Part shown: positions 6,804-16,509 of the stretch, in pieces
Layout of the letters: the number at the start of each line of letters is the position of its first letter
Numbering within the stretch: position 1 is the stretch's first letter
The notes under the pieces: generated by a model
Database searches by the model: none
Seen by the model: only the letters and a program-made list of their open reading frames with translations
What the model was told of the DNA's origin: nothing
Translations under genes and position numbers: made by a program
Assembly: GCA_934204655.1 (NCBI GenBank)
Contig: CAKPZJ010000035.1
Span: 1 to 24,781 of the forward strand
Source of the DNA: an uncultured Prevotella sp.
Lineage (GTDB): Bacteria; Bacteroidota; Bacteroidia; Bacteroidales; Bacteroidaceae
DNA: 24,781 nt
Reading direction: 5' to 3'

Positions 6804-7337
6804 ATGACCACTGGAAAAAAGAACATCATACTGACGCAGCACTTCCAAGCGCCCTGTGGCGTGCTGGTGCTGGGTTCGATAGACGACCAGCTATGTCTGT
6901 GCGACTGGCAGGTGGAGCCCCATAGCAGCCATGTAGACCAGCGACTGAAGAGGATGCTGCAAGCCGAGATACGGCAGGGTGCGTCGGCGGTAACGGAGCG
7001 GGCGGCCGAGGAGCTGCGCGAATACTTTGCCGGGCGACGGAGCCAGTTCGACATCCCCTTGCATCTTGTGGGCACGCCGTTTCAGCTGTCGGTGTGGCAC
7101 AGTCTGTTAGACATACCCTACGGACAAACGCGGTCGTATGCCGACATAGCGCAGCGCATAGGGCGACCCTCTGCGGTACGGGCCGTGGCCAACGCCAACG
7201 GAGCCAACGCCATCTCCATATTTGTGCCCTGTCACCGCGTCATAGGCAGCGACCACTCGCTGACGGGCTATGGGGGTGGGCTGGATGCCAAGAGGTATCT
7301 GCTGACATTAGAGCGCAGAACGCCATTAAATTTCTGA
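6804..7337 (+). CDS. ogt: Methylated-DNA--protein-cysteine S-methyltransferase
   Basis: This 177-residue protein removes alkyl groups from O6-alkylguanine (and O4-alkylthymine) in DNA by transferring them irreversibly to its own cysteine. The active-site motif FVPCHRVIGSD is intact with Cys143 as acceptor. Other family landmarks are TPFQLSVWHSLLDIPYGQTR with SYADIA (92-115), the DNA-binding helix RPSAVRAVANANGANAI containing the arginine finger, and the ending LTGYGGGLDAKRYLLTLE. An N-terminal Ada/Ogt-like ribonuclease-H-fold domain (about 10-80) is present without an Ada zinc-cysteine domain, so it is an Ogt/AGT type, not Ada. It is followed two bases later by an exonuclease gene, forming a small DNA-repair operon, and is divergent from the sigma operon. 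Confidence 0.93.
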   Translation: MTTGKKNIILTQHFQAPCGVLVLGSIDDQLCLCDWQVEPHSSHVDQRLKRMLQAEIRQGASAVTERAAEELREYFAGRRSQFDIPLHLVGTPFQLSVWHSLLDIPYGQTRSYADIAQRIGRPSAVRAVANANGANAISIFVPCHRVIGSDHSLTGYGGGLDAKRYLLTLERRTPLNF

Positions 7338-7339
7338 CG

Positions 7340-7834
7340 ATGAAAGACTTTGCAGCAATAGACTTCGAAACAGCCAACGGCCACCGCAGCAGTATATGTA
7401 GCGTGGGCGTGGTCATCGTAAGGGGTGGCCAGGTGGCTGACAGGTTCTACAGCCTCATCTACCCTTATCCCGAGTTTTTTACTTACTTTACGACGCGGGT
7501 ACACGGACTGACCATGACGGATGTAGAGGACGCGCCCACCTTTCCGCAGGTATGGGAGCAGATAGCGCCAAGGATAGCGGGACTGCCCTTAGTGGCTCAC
7601 AACAGTCCCTTTGACGAGGGCTGTCTGAAGGCGGTTTTCGCGGCCTACCGAATGACCTATCCCGGCTATACGTTCTACTGCACCTGTAAGGCTGCGCGCC
7701 GTCAGTTGGGCAGCCATCTGCCCAACCACCAGCTCCAGACGGTGGCCGCCTACTGCGGTTACGACCTGACCAAGCACCACCACGCCTTAGCCGATGCCGA
7801 AGCCTGTGCCGCCATCGCGCTAAAACTGCTATAA
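7340..7834 (+). CDS. DEDDh-type 3'-5' exonuclease (DnaQ-like)
   Basis: A 164-residue single-domain nuclease. All three exonuclease motifs are visible: Exo I FAAIDFETA (Asp8, Glu10), Exo II VAHNSPFD (Asp92), and Exo III HHALADAEA with His147 and Asp152. These four acidic residues and the histidine bind two metal ions and hydrolyse 3'-terminal nucleotides. The protein resembles the stand-alone DnaQ/epsilon-like exonucleases of Bacteroidetes and is not fused to a helicase or polymerase domain. I chose the ATG at 7340 because it starts directly at the conserved fold. A longer frame reaching back to 7094 only overlaps the ogt gene in another frame. The two-base gap after the ogt stop points to translational coupling and a shared repair role. 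Confidence 0.88.
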   Translation: MKDFAAIDFETANGHRSSICSVGVVIVRGGQVADRFYSLIYPYPEFFTYFTTRVHGLTMTDVEDAPTFPQVWEQIAPRIAGLPLVAHNSPFDEGCLKAVFAAYRMTYPGYTFYCTCKAARRQLGSHLPNHQLQTVAAYCGYDLTKHHHALADAEACAAIALKLL

Positions 7835-7873
7835 CGACCTGCGGAGCAAAGAGTAAAATGGATACATACTTTT

Positions 7874-7884
7874 CCCCCCCCCCC
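7874..7884. repeat. Homopolymeric tract of 11 cytosines
   Basis: Eleven consecutive Cs stand 88 bases before the start of the GLPGLI gene, directly after TACTTTT (7867-7873), a near match to a -7 box. Tracts of this length are prone to slipped-strand length change, so this may be a phase-variable or expression-tuning leader. It is also a place where sequencing length errors are common. Confidence 0.7.
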
Positions 7885-7909
7885 GCATATAATAAAACCA
7901 TTAGTATTA

Positions 7910-7955
7910 CGTTCTTACATAAAGAAAACGATACGGAAAGAACGACAGTTGTCGT
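7910..7955 (+). promoter_or_regulatory. Two inverted repeats in the leader of the GLPGLI gene
   Basis: CGTTCTT (7910-7916) pairs with AAGAACG (7938-7944), and ACGACA-GT-TGTCGT (7942-7955) forms a second, perfect short palindrome that overlaps the first. Only one of the two can form at a time. The second ends 17 bases before the ATG at 7973, so it could be an operator or a leader hairpin. Confidence 0.35.
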
Positions 7956-7972
7956 ATTAAACATTAACAGAC

Positions 7973-8677
7973 ATGAAACAGTTATTATTTTCTCTAATGA
8001 TTATCGCCTGGGGGGGTAATAAGGCATTTGCCCAGTCCCAGAACGTAAAATGTATCTATGCGGCAACGCATGTAATCTCTGATGCTGTAAGAAACATAGA
8101 GGATGCTCACATTCGTGAATTGGTTATTCAGAAATTCCAGAATGACAAGAAGACTTTCACGATGCTTTATGCTGATGGAAAATATTCCTTTAACGAAGGC
8201 ACCAATAATGGAGATACTGGCATAAAGACAATAGGGGTAACAGGAGACATTTATATAGATACTGCCAAGGATTCGGTGTATGCACAGAAATATATTGTCG
8301 ACAAACTCTTCCTGATTAAAGACAAGTACAAACCTTATGACTGGACTCTTACAAAAGAAACAAAGACCATTAACGGCAAGGTATGTACAAAGGCTACAAC
8401 CTCTGGAAACATCCCTGTTACGGCATGGTTCTGTACTGATATTCCATTAAATGTTGGCCCATTAGGATATTTGGGACTACCAGGTATCATCATGCAGCTT
8501 GACACGCCGACTTATTCGTATGTGCTACAAGAAATGGTCAACTTGAAAGACACACCGACATTTGAGGTTCCTACAAAAGGCAAGGTTATATCGCAAGAAG
8601 AATTTAACAAACTGGAAGCAGAAAAGATGAAGTCTCGTGGTAAAGAGGCGGGCAAGGTAAGAATTATACGTATATAA
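7973..8677 (+). CDS. GLPGLI family secreted protein
   Basis: A 234-residue protein with a signal peptide (MKQLLFSLMIIAWGGNKAFA, cleaved before QSQ). The diagnostic family segment AWFCTDIPLNVGPLGYLGLP (151-170), followed by GIIMQLD, matches the signature GP..Y.GLPG.I.. of the GLPGLI (Porph_ging) family, a Bacteroidetes-only family of unknown biochemical function. Members are often paired with a TonB-receptor-like barrel, as here: its stop codon TAA is directly followed by the ATG of the barrel gene at 8678. A run of seven Gs lies inside the signal-peptide codons (8010-8016), so slippage there would switch the gene off. The gene is distinctly more AT-rich than its left neighbours. Likely periplasmic or outer-membrane associated. 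Confidence 0.88.
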   Translation: MKQLLFSLMIIAWGGNKAFAQSQNVKCIYAATHVISDAVRNIEDAHIRELVIQKFQNDKKTFTMLYADGKYSFNEGTNNGDTGIKTIGVTGDIYIDTAKDSVYAQKYIVDKLFLIKDKYKPYDWTLTKETKTINGKVCTKATTSGNIPVTAWFCTDIPLNVGPLGYLGLPGIIMQLDTPTYSYVLQEMVNLKDTPTFEVPTKGKVISQEEFNKLEAEKMKSRGKEAGKVRIIRI

Positions 8678-11311
8678 ATGAGACATCAGCTCCATACCCA
8701 AGCTCTCGGCATACTACTATACTTTCTGTGTAGCAGTATGTGTTCGTTTGCCCAAGTCCGAATATCCGGCAAGGTTGTCAATGACAAGGGCCAACCAGTT
8801 ACTATGGCCAATGTCATACTTTACCCTGACAGTCTGGCCAAACAGCCTATGGTGGCTTATGCTGTGACAGACAGCAAAGGACTCTTCCATTTGAGCGCAG
8901 CTCCTACAGAACCAGCATGGTTTCATGTAAAATGCTTAGGCTATGAAGACGGTATATTGAGATATAATCTATCCAAATCTCAATATCTGATTACCTTGCA
9001 ATCGAAAATGACCGATTTGAATGAGATTGTGGTCAAAGGTAACTACTCTGGCATTAAGACCAAGGGCGATAGTGTGATTTTCGATATAAACCATTTTAAG
9101 AATGGTGCGGAGGAGAATGTTTCTGACGTATTGAGACGCTTGCCTGGTATGGAAGTAAGCGAAACGGGCAAAGTGAAATACGAGGGGAAAAACGTTGACA
9201 AAATCCTTGTCAATGGCAATGACGTTATGTCTACAGGCAGTGGTATGATGCTCAACGGATTGCCTGCCGATGTGGTGAACGGAGCCGAAATCTTGCGCAA
9301 CTGGAAGGATGGAAGTCTTGCAAATTCACTGAGAAACGGTGACCAGAAAACAGCTTTGAATATCAAGACATCTGAATCGCTACGCTTTACCTCTAAGATA
9401 GACGGAGGCGGTGGCATATTCAACAAATATCAAGCAAAGGCGACCTCACTGCTCATTGGCAAAAAATATTCTTTTACAGCTGCCTTGTCTTCAAACAATT
9501 TAGGTAAGGAGATACTATCATTGGAGGATTATATAGGTAGTATCATCGGTTTCGGAGGGCTTGCATCAGGCGGCGTAAGCCAACTGCAACTGTCTGAAGA
9601 GGAAAGCGCTATGCTTACGCCTCCATCAAATGTGTATCGGAATACCAACTCTGCCATAATATTAAATGGTGTATATACACCCTCAAGTAAGCTGGATGTC
9701 AAGGTAGGTGTATTACTGAATAAGGCAAAAACGAACACCTTTGACAGAAACAACACTTCCTATTTTACCTCGGTGCTTCACACGGAGTATAACGACTCTA
9801 CAGCCAAAGACAATGAGGCCAGTTCTGCCAATATAAGGATAAAATGGCAACCAACAAACAGGCTGGAAATATTATCTTCTACATTCGCCAAACTATCCAA
9901 CTATTCGGCCAACCAGCAATTAGCCTATAGTGGTTACAATCTGATGAACTTAGAAGAACGCAAGAGGCTGAAAGAAAATGACGTGAGGCAATCCCTGCAA
10001 GTTACAGGGAAATTAGGGAACACGGCTCTCTATGGCTTGATAACCTTAGGGTACAATTCGCAGGACGAGAACCTAAATGTGGCTAATGACAGCCTGCTCT
10101 TGCCTACATACTTTACGATAAAAGAGGGGCTGTATGGTGTTCATTCATGGGTAGCAACACATAGTAATATGTATGCCTTAGAGGCTGGCAGCAAATGGAG
10201 CCTACCCAAAGGCTATAACATAGCACTTGCCCTACGTCAAAGTTACAACAAAGACCATTTAGATACAGATGACACATCGTTGGATAACGACAAGGCTGAA
10301 GGAATATATAAGAAACAAAGCGGTTCACTTATTTTTGAAAAGACAACTGGGCTGTTGCGGTTCAAGGTCAATGCCTCTTTGACAGAGAATAAATACCAAC
10401 AGCCCTCTAAGAGCGAGAGCAGTTCTGCAAAATTCAACTATAATTCTTTGCTGCGTGTGGTGTTCAGTCCCAAGAGCGAGCTCATCTTGACTGGAAGCAG
10501 AGAAACGCATCAAATAGACCTGAACCGACTTGTGGACTTCCCTATACACCTGGCATACGACAGGATTCAGAAATCATCTACTATTAGCTCGCCCTTTATC
10601 AATAAGGATGCCTATTCCATACATTACAGGCTCATCAACAATTACAGCAATCTTTTGCTGTTTGTTTCTGGAATGTATTCTAATACAAAGGGAGGAGGTT
10701 TAGCTGGTGTCACTCAAAAAGGTATCACCAGGAACTTGGCATATAGTGATGGTGGCAATGAGGAATGGATATCGCTTCACGGCGTCATCTCCAAAGGTAT
10801 AGGCCACTGGCCAGTAGATGCCAACATAAAAGTGTCATGGACTCAAAGCCGCGTGGCAAGTTCTTTGAATGGCATGATGTTCAATACTACCGTACAGGTG
10901 CCGAAAGGAGAAATTAATCTTATAACAAGACTGAAATCCATATTCAATTTTGATATGGGCGGCTTATACAAGAAAAATATATATACAAGTTATGCCGACA
11001 GGAAGCAATACAGCGAGCTGTACGAGGTGCATCTGTACACCTATTTCAAATATGAGCAATTCAAAGGTTCTATAAAATATACGCTAAGCAAGACTAATGG
11101 TGGAGGCGTGAAAAGAATTTCTAACAATATAGGCTTCCAGGTTTCTTACAACATGAAGAGGATTCAGATTTCTCTATCTGGCAATGAGCTTTTGCACCTA
11201 CGCAAAAATGACTGGCTGATGGTCAGTAGTTCTTCGTACTCATCCACAACATCACATTACATGAAAATGCCAGGCTACTTGCTCCTTTCGTGCGGATTAC
11301 ACTTTGATTAA
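8678..11311 (+). CDS. TonB-receptor-like outer-membrane beta-barrel protein
   Basis: An 877-residue protein. Residues 1-26 are a signal peptide ending CSFA-Q. Residues 27-105 form a carboxypeptidase-regulatory-like domain (VRISGKVVNDKGQPVTMANV onward, with AVTDSKGLFHLS and VKCLGYED). Residues about 110-215 form a plug domain (GDSVIFDINHF, ENVSDVLRRLPGMEV, KVDKILVNG-like KNVDKILVNG). The remaining 650 or so residues are alternating-strand barrel of the OMP_b-brl_3 type. Such proteins act as TonB-powered importers or transport partners in the outer membrane. No SusD-like gene is beside it, so it is not a typical glycan-uptake pair. It is directly fused in transcript to the GLPGLI gene (no spacer), so the two products probably act together. 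The ligand is unknown. The final residue is aspartate (LHFD), not an aromatic residue. Confidence 0.88.
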   Translation: MRHQLHTQALGILLYFLCSSMCSFAQVRISGKVVNDKGQPVTMANVILYPDSLAKQPMVAYAVTDSKGLFHLSAAPTEPAWFHVKCLGYEDGILRYNLSKSQYLITLQSKMTDLNEIVVKGNYSGIKTKGDSVIFDINHFKNGAEENVSDVLRRLPGMEVSETGKVKYEGKNVDKILVNGNDVMSTGSGMMLNGLPADVVNGAEILRNWKDGSLANSLRNGDQKTALNIKTSESLRFTSKIDGGGGIFNKYQAKATSLLIGKKYSFTAALSSNNLGKEILSLEDYIGSIIGFGGLASGGVSQLQLSEEESAMLTPPSNVYRNTNSAIILNGVYTPSSKLDVKVGVLLNKAKTNTFDRNNTSYFTSVLHTEYNDSTAKDNEASSANIRIKWQPTNRLEILSSTFAKLSNYSANQQLAYSGYNLMNLEERKRLKENDVRQSLQVTGKLGNTALYGLITLGYNSQDENLNVANDSLLLPTYFTIKEGLYGVHSWVATHSNMYALEAGSKWSLPKGYNIALALRQSYNKDHLDTDDTSLDNDKAEGIYKKQSGSLIFEKTTGLLRFKVNASLTENKYQQPSKSESSSAKFNYNSLLRVVFSPKSELILTGSRETHQIDLNRLVDFPIHLAYDRIQKSSTISSPFINKDAYSIHYRLINNYSNLLLFVSGMYSNTKGGGLAGVTQKGITRNLAYSDGGNEEWISLHGVISKGIGHWPVDANIKVSWTQSRVASSLNGMMFNTTVQVPKGEINLITRLKSIFNFDMGGLYKKNIYTSYADRKQYSELYEVHLYTYFKYEQFKGSIKYTLSKTNGGGVKRISNNIGFQVSYNMKRIQISLSGNELLHLRKNDWLMVSSSSYSSTTSHYMKMPGYLLLSCGLHFD

Positions 11312-11381
11312 AATAAAAACAACTAAACAATAGCATATAGAAACACTATTTCCATCCGTATAGGCACACTAAAAAAGGCAA

Positions 11382-11921
11382 CTACTTAGCTCGGTAAATG
11401 GCTATTTCATATTCGTTAGCGTATCGCTTGCTATTAGCTACTTCCATATAGACATGGCCGTTTTTGGTAGTCTTTCGGTAGCGTTTTACTTTCAGTCCGT
11501 AAAGGTCTGGGAGCAATTTGCCAGTGTTTGAGCGCACATTAACATCCCTACCGTTAGCGACATATTTATACCCATAATCGATGGCTTTCTGAACAAAGGT
11601 AGTAGCCTGATCGGCATAAAGCCTTAGGGTAAGCTGCACCACTACTCCCTGCTTATTGGACTGCATCCCTACGAAGCAATCATCGAAATCATAGAAGAAA
11701 GTCAGGCCCAATATCCGAATCGGGGTAACATCAAATTCTTTTTCTACGGTTGGGATGGTGAGAAACGAAGCCCCTAACCAGTTGGTATAATACTCGGGAG
11801 TGAGAAAGGCGGCACGCTTTTCTTCGGGAGTACTGGGAACACTGGTCTGGGCAAAGCAGAATTGACCCATAAGGGCGAACAGCATCGCCAAGAGTATGGC
11901 CTTGTTTTTTCTTGTATTCAT
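11382..11921 (-). CDS. Secreted hypothetical protein (179 aa)
   Basis: A 179-residue protein with a signal peptide (MNTRKNKAILLAMLFALMGQ, cleaved after FCFA-Q near residue 24). The mature part is compact and mixed alpha/beta in appearance, with an acidic patch FFYDFDDCF (about residue 75), a single cysteine there, and a basic C-terminal half (KVKRYRKTTKNGH). I recognise no family. It is convergent with the barrel gene (70 bases between stops) and lies downstream of, but separate from, rpoC, whose terminator is at 12098. It therefore appears to be a single-gene unit transcribed from the 11922-12097 gap. Confidence 0.7.
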   Translation of the reverse strand: MNTRKNKAILLAMLFALMGQFCFAQTSVPSTPEEKRAAFLTPEYYTNWLGASFLTIPTVEKEFDVTPIRILGLTFFYDFDDCFVGMQSNKQGVVVQLTLRLYADQATTFVQKAIDYGYKYVANGRDVNVRSNTGKLLPDLYGLKVKRYRKTTKNGHVYMEVANSKRYANEYEIAIYRAK

Positions 11922-11971
11922 CTTACTATCATATAGTTAAACCATAGAGCGTAGGGGCTCAAACACGGTTA

Positions 11972-11993
11972 CAAAGATTGCTATTTTTAGCAA
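11972..11993 (-). promoter_or_regulatory. Possible promoter box with overlapping inverted repeat
   Basis: On the minus strand AATCTTTG (11979-11972) is one mismatch from TAnnTTTG. TTGCTA-TTTT-TAGCAA (11978-11993) is a perfect inverted repeat touching it, a position suitable for an operator. No clear -33 box is seen, so this is weak. The rest of 11922-12097 shows no gene. Confidence 0.25.
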
Positions 11994-12097
11994 GATAACT
12001 ATCAGCTAATTTGTAAAAGTCAAACAGAAATTTTGCAATGAGTACTGACAGCCTATAATTAGTGGCCATTATATGAATAGAGGTACTACATATACAC

Positions 12098-12136
12098 AAA
12101 AAAAAGGAGCCGCAACCCTGTGATGGGTGCAGCTCC
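12098..12136 (-). terminator. Intrinsic terminator after rpoC
   Basis: On the minus strand GGAGCTGCACCC pairs with GGGTTGCGGCTCC (one bulge, one mismatch) around a short loop, and eight Ts follow directly (12105-12098). It lies 25 bases after the rpoC stop and ends the ribosomal-protein/RNA-polymerase operon. Confidence 0.9.
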
Positions 12137-12161
12137 CTCTCTATCTATAAAGTATGGCTAC

Positions 12162-15100
12162 TTACTCGTTAGCGTCCTGCTCGGCGTAGTCAAGAATGTT
12201 CTTCTTGTTGGCCTCGATGCGCTCGTAGTCCTCGCGCGAGCCAACGATAATCTTGTCAAACTGGCGCAGACCTGTACCGGCAGGAATACGGTGACCGCAG
12301 ATAACGTTCTCCTTCATGCCTTCCAGACGGTCCTGCTTGCCACGGATAGCGGCCTCGTTGAGCACCTTGGTGGTTTCCTGGAACGAGGCGGCGCTCATGA
12401 AGCTCTTGGTACCAAGGGCAGCACGGGTGATACCCTGCAGTATCTGAGTGGCTGTAGCCTGAACGGCATCGCGCACCTGAACCAGTCGCAAGTCACGGCG
12501 CTTGAGGCTCGAATTCTCATCGCGCAGCTTACGTACTGAGATGATCTGACCCGGTTTGAGGTTGTCGGAGTCACCTGCATCGGTAACCACCTTCTTGCCC
12601 CAGATACGGTCGTTCTCCTCAGCGAAATCGAGCTTGTCTACCAGCTCCTGCTCCAGGAATGTGGTGTCGCCCGGCTCATTGATCTGAACCTTGCGCATCA
12701 TCTGGCGCACGATAATCTCGAAGTGCTTATCATTAATCTTCACACCCTGCAGACGGTAAACGTCCTGTACCTCGTTAACGATGTACTCCTGAACGGCCGT
12801 GGGGCCCTTGATGGCGAGGATGTCGCCCGGAGTGATGCTGCCATCAGACAGCGGGGTGCCGGCACGTACGGCATCGTGCTCCTGTACCAGTATCTGCTTG
12901 CTAAGGCTTACCAGGTACTTGCGCTGGTCGCCCGTCTTAGATGTAACGATTATCTCGCGGTTTCCACGCTTAATCTTGCCCATGGTAACCTCGCCGTCAA
13001 TCTCAGAAACAACGGCTGGGTTAGAGGGGTTGCGAGCCTCGAAGAGCTCGGTAACACGAGGCAGACCACCCGTGATATCGCCTGCACCACCTACGGCACG
13101 CGGTATCTTAACCAGGGTAACACCGGTCTCTACGGTCTGGCCATCCTCGACCACCACGTGGCCTCCCACGGGGAAGTTGTAAGTTCCCAAGACTTCACCG
13201 TTCTCATCTATCACATCACAGGTAGGCACCTTGGTGTGGTCTTTAGAGTCGGTGATAATCTTTTCGGTCAAACCGGTCGTCTCATCGGTCTCGGCCTTAT
13301 AGGTAACGCCCTCGGTAACGTCGTTGAACCTAAGCGTACCAGCATATTCGGTTACGATAACGGCATTGAAAGGATCCCACTTGGCAATGAGGTCGCCCTT
13401 CTTTACCACGTCGTCCTGCTTGTTGTAAAGGGTAGAGCCGTAAGGCACATTGAGCGTAGAGAGCACGATATTGGTATGCGGGTCTACGAAGCGAACTTCT
13501 GACAGACGGCTTACTACCATCTCGCAATCCTTAGAATCCTCATCGCGGAAAGGCACGGTACGCAACTCGTCGAACTCGAGCTTGGCATCGTTCTTGGCGA
13601 CAATGCTGGCATTGGCGGCTGCATTACCAGCCACACCACCAGCATGGAATGTACGGAGGGTAAGCTGTGTACCAGGCTCACCGATGGCCTGGGCGGCGAT
13701 AACGCCGGCAGCCTCGCCTAACTGAACCATGCGGGCAGTGGCCAGGTTACGTCCGTAACACTTGGCGCATACTCCGCGCTTGCTCTCGCAGGTAAGTACC
13801 GAACGAATCTCGACCATCTCAATGGGTGAGTTCTCGATAGCGGCGGCCTTCTCTTCATTGATTTCCTCGCCAGCGGCACAGATAAGCTCGCCGGTTGTAG
13901 GATGTATAATATCGTGAACAGACACACGGCCTAAGATACGCTCTGAGAGTGACGAGATAACCTCGTCGCCATTCTTCAACGCACGGCACTCCAGTCCGCG
14001 TAGCGTTCCACAGTCTTCCTCAGTAATAATCACGTCGTGAGAAACGTCTACCAGACGGCGGGTAAGATAACCGGCATCGGCCGTCTTCATGGCGGTATCG
14101 GCCAGACCCTTACGGGCACCGTGAGAGGATATGAAGTACTCCAGCACGGACATTCCCTCCTTAAAGTTGGACAGGATAGGATTCTCAATAATCTGCGCGC
14201 CCTCGGCACCTGCCTTCTGAGGCTTGGCCATCAGACCACGCATACCAGAAAGCTGCTTAATCTGGTCCTGTGAACCACGGGCTCCAGAGTCGAGCATCAT
14301 GTAAACAGCATTGAAACCCTGGTCGGCCTCGGTCATCTCCTTCATCAGCACATCACCAAGCTCGTTGTTAACATGCGTCCAGGCATCAATAACCTGGTTA
14401 TAACGCTCGGTGTCGGTGATGAAACCCATATTATAGTTGTTGGTGATTTCCTCAACTTCTTTCTGGCCTTTCTGTACGATGCTCTCCTTCTCCTCAGGGA
14501 TGATGATGTCATCCAGGTTGAACGAAAGACCGGCTACATACGACATGTGATAACCCAGGTTCTTGATACCATCAAGGAAGGCACAGGCACGGGCCATACC
14601 CACAGCCTTGATAACATTGGCGATGATGCCACGCAGGGTCTTCTTAGATATAATGTCATTGAAGAAACCTATCTCGTCGGGGATAATCTGGTTGACGATG
14701 ACACGGCCAACAGAAGTGTCGACAAGGTGCTTGACGGGCTTACCGTCTACGATGTCGTCGACCAACACCTTAACTGGTGCATGCAGGTCGCACTTGCCGT
14801 CGTTGTGGGCAATAATAGCCTCCTCAGGGCCATAGAAACTGAGGCCCTCGCCCTTAGCTCCGGGGCGGAGCTTGGTAATATAGTACAGACCGAGCACCAT
14901 ATCCTGTGAGGGTACCGTGATAGGAGCACCATTAGCAGGATTGAGGATGTTGTGGCTCTGCAGCATCAGAATCTGAGCCTCGAGCACAGCCTCGTTACTC
15001 AATGGAAGGTGTACGGCCATCTGGTCGCCATCGAAGTCAGCGTTGAACGCGGTACAAGCCAGAGGGTGAAGCTGAATGGCTTTTCCCTCTATCAGCTTGG

Positions 15101-16481
15101 GCTGGAAAGCCTGAATACCCAGACGGTGCAGCGTAGGAGCACGGTTCAGGAGCACGGGGTGACCCTTCATTACATTCTCCAGGATGTCCCAAATGACGGG
15201 TTCGCGGCGGTCTACTATCTTCTTGGCGCTCTTGACAGTCTTAACGATGCCACGCTCAATCAACTTGCGGATAATAAATGGTTTGTAGAGCTCAGCGGCC
15301 ATCAGCTTAGGCAAGCCACACTCGCCCATCTTCAGCTCAGGACCTACAACGATAACCGAACGGGCAGAATAGTCAACACGCTTACCGAGCAGGTTCTGAC
15401 GGAAGCGTCCCTGCTTACCCTTCAGTGAGTCTGAAAGCGATTTGAGGGGACGGTTGCTCTCGCTCTTTACGGCACTGGCCTTACGGGAATTGTCAAAAAG
15501 AGAGTCGACAGCTTCCTGAAGCATACGCTTCTCATTACGGAGGATTACTTCAGGGGCCTTGATTTCAACCAGGCGCTTCAGACGGTTGTTGCGGATGATG
15601 ACGCGACGATAGAGGTCGTTGAGGTCGGATGTGGCAAAACGGCCACCATCCAGCGGTACCAACGGACGGAGCTCGGGTGGGATGACGGGGATAATCTTCA
15701 TAATCATCCACTCGGGCTTGTTCACATTCTTAGACGAACGGAAAGCCTCTACTACCTGCAGGCGCTTCAGGGCCTCAGTCTTACGCTGCTGACTGGAGTC
15801 ATTGTTGGCACGGTCGCGCAGTTCGTAAGAGATAGAGTCGAGGTCGAGGTCGGTCAGCAAGTCGCGGATAGCCTCGGCACCCATCTTGGCAACAAACTTG
15901 TTAGGATCGTCATCGGGCAGGAGCTCATTGCTGGGATCCAACTGGGTGTCCAGGATGTTGAGGTACTCATCCTCAGAGAGCAAGTCCATCTTGTGCGAAC
16001 CATTCAGCTCTACACCATCCTTGTCGGTACGGCCCTCAAGGACGCCCGGCTTGATAACGATATATTTCTCGTAGTAAACTACTGCATCGAGCTTCTTAGT
16101 AGGCATGCCCAGCAGATAACCAATCTTGTTGGGCAATGAACGGAAATACCAGATATGTGCAATAGGCACTACCAACTCGATATGACCGGAGCGCTCACGG
16201 CGTACCTTCTTCTCGGTAACCTCGACACCACATCGGTCGCACACGATACCCTTATAGCGAATACGCTTGTACTTACCGCAGGCGCACTCATAGTCCTTGG
16301 TGGGACCAAAGATGCGCTCGCAGAACAGGCCATCGCGCTCTGGCTTATAGGTACGATAGTTAATCGTCTCTGGTTTGGTAACCTCGCCATACGAATTTTC
16401 CAGGATTTCCTCAGGAGAGGCAAGTCCGATGGTAATCTTCGTAAAATTGTTCTTTACTTTTGTATCTTTCTTAAAAGCCAT
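12162..16481 (-). CDS. rpoC: DNA-directed RNA polymerase subunit beta'
   Basis: The 1439-residue largest subunit of RNA polymerase. The start at 16481 ([15 protein letters not shown]) fits the family in this phylum. An in-frame ATG at 16517 would overlap the end of rpoB by eight bases and add 12 unconserved residues. Visible landmarks are the N-terminal zinc site CACGKY..CDRCG (about residues 65-85), the absolutely conserved catalytic magnesium loop [12 protein letters not shown] (about 478-489) and the second zinc site with [16 protein letters not shown]. The trigger-loop region includes [16 protein letters not shown]. It follows rpoB after 28 bases and ends at the strong terminator at 12098. 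Length and motifs are normal, and I see nothing unusual in it. Confidence 0.98.
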   Translation of the reverse strand: MAFKKDTKVKNNFTKITIGLASPEEILENSYGEVTKPETINYRTYKPERDGLFCERIFGPTKDYECACGKYKRIRYKGIVCDRCGVEVTEKKVRRERSGHIELVVPIAHIWYFRSLPNKIGYLLGMPTKKLDAVVYYEKYIVIKPGVLEGRTDKDGVELNGSHKMDLLSEDEYLNILDTQLDPSNELLPDDDPNKFVAKMGAEAIRDLLTDLDLDSISYELRDRANNDSSQQRKTEALKRLQVVEAFRSSKNVNKPEWMIMKIIPVIPPELRPLVPLDGGRFATSDLNDLYRRVIIRNNRLKRLVEIKAPEVILRNEKRMLQEAVDSLFDNSRKASAVKSESNRPLKSLSDSLKGKQGRFRQNLLGKRVDYSARSVIVVGPELKMGECGLPKLMAAELYKPFIIRKLIERGIVKTVKSAKKIVDRREPVIWDILENVMKGHPVLLNRAPTLHRLGIQAFQPKLIEGKAIQLHPLACTAFNADFDGDQMAVHLPLSNEAVLEAQILMLQSHNILNPANGAPITVPSQDMVLGLYYITKLRPGAKGEGLSFYGPEEAIIAHNDGKCDLHAPVKVLVDDIVDGKPVKHLVDTSVGRVIVNQIIPDEIGFFNDIISKKTLRGIIANVIKAVGMARACAFLDGIKNLGYHMSYVAGLSFNLDDIIIPEEKESIVQKGQKEVEEITNNYNMGFITDTERYNQVIDAWTHVNNELGDVLMKEMTEADQGFNAVYMMLDSGARGSQDQIKQLSGMRGLMAKPQKAGAEGAQIIENPILSNFKEGMSVLEYFISSHGARKGLADTAMKTADAGYLTRRLVDVSHDVIITEEDCGTLRGLECRALKNGDEVISSLSERILGRVSVHDIIHPTTGELICAAGEEINEEKAAAIENSPIEMVEIRSVLTCESKRGVCAKCYGRNLATARMVQLGEAAGVIAAQAIGEPGTQLTLRTFHAGGVAGNAAANASIVAKNDAKLEFDELRTVPFRDEDSKDCEMVVSRLSEVRFVDPHTNIVLSTLNVPYGSTLYNKQDDVVKKGDLIAKWDPFNAVIVTEYAGTLRFNDVTEGVTYKAETDETTGLTEKIITDSKDHTKVPTCDVIDENGEVLGTYNFPVGGHVVVEDGQTVETGVTLVKIPRAVGGAGDITGGLPRVTELFEARNPSNPAVVSEIDGEVTMGKIKRGNREIIVTSKTGDQRKYLVSLSKQILVQEHDAVRAGTPLSDGSITPGDILAIKGPTAVQEYIVNEVQDVYRLQGVKINDKHFEIIVRQMMRKVQINEPGDTTFLEQELVDKLDFAEENDRIWGKKVVTDAGDSDNLKPGQIISVRKLRDENSSLKRRDLRLVQVRDAVQATATQILQGITRAALGTKSFMSAASFQETTKVLNEAAIRGKQDRLEGMKENVICGHRIPAGTGLRQFDKIIVGSREDYERIEANKKNILDYAEQDANE

Positions 16482-16509
16482 TTTTCTTGAAATAATTAAG
16501 GGTTCTCGT

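Noticed and set aside
7094..7339. 82-codon extension of the exonuclease back into ogt
   Set aside because: It is a shifted reading of the ogt coding sequence. The DEDDh fold begins at 7340.
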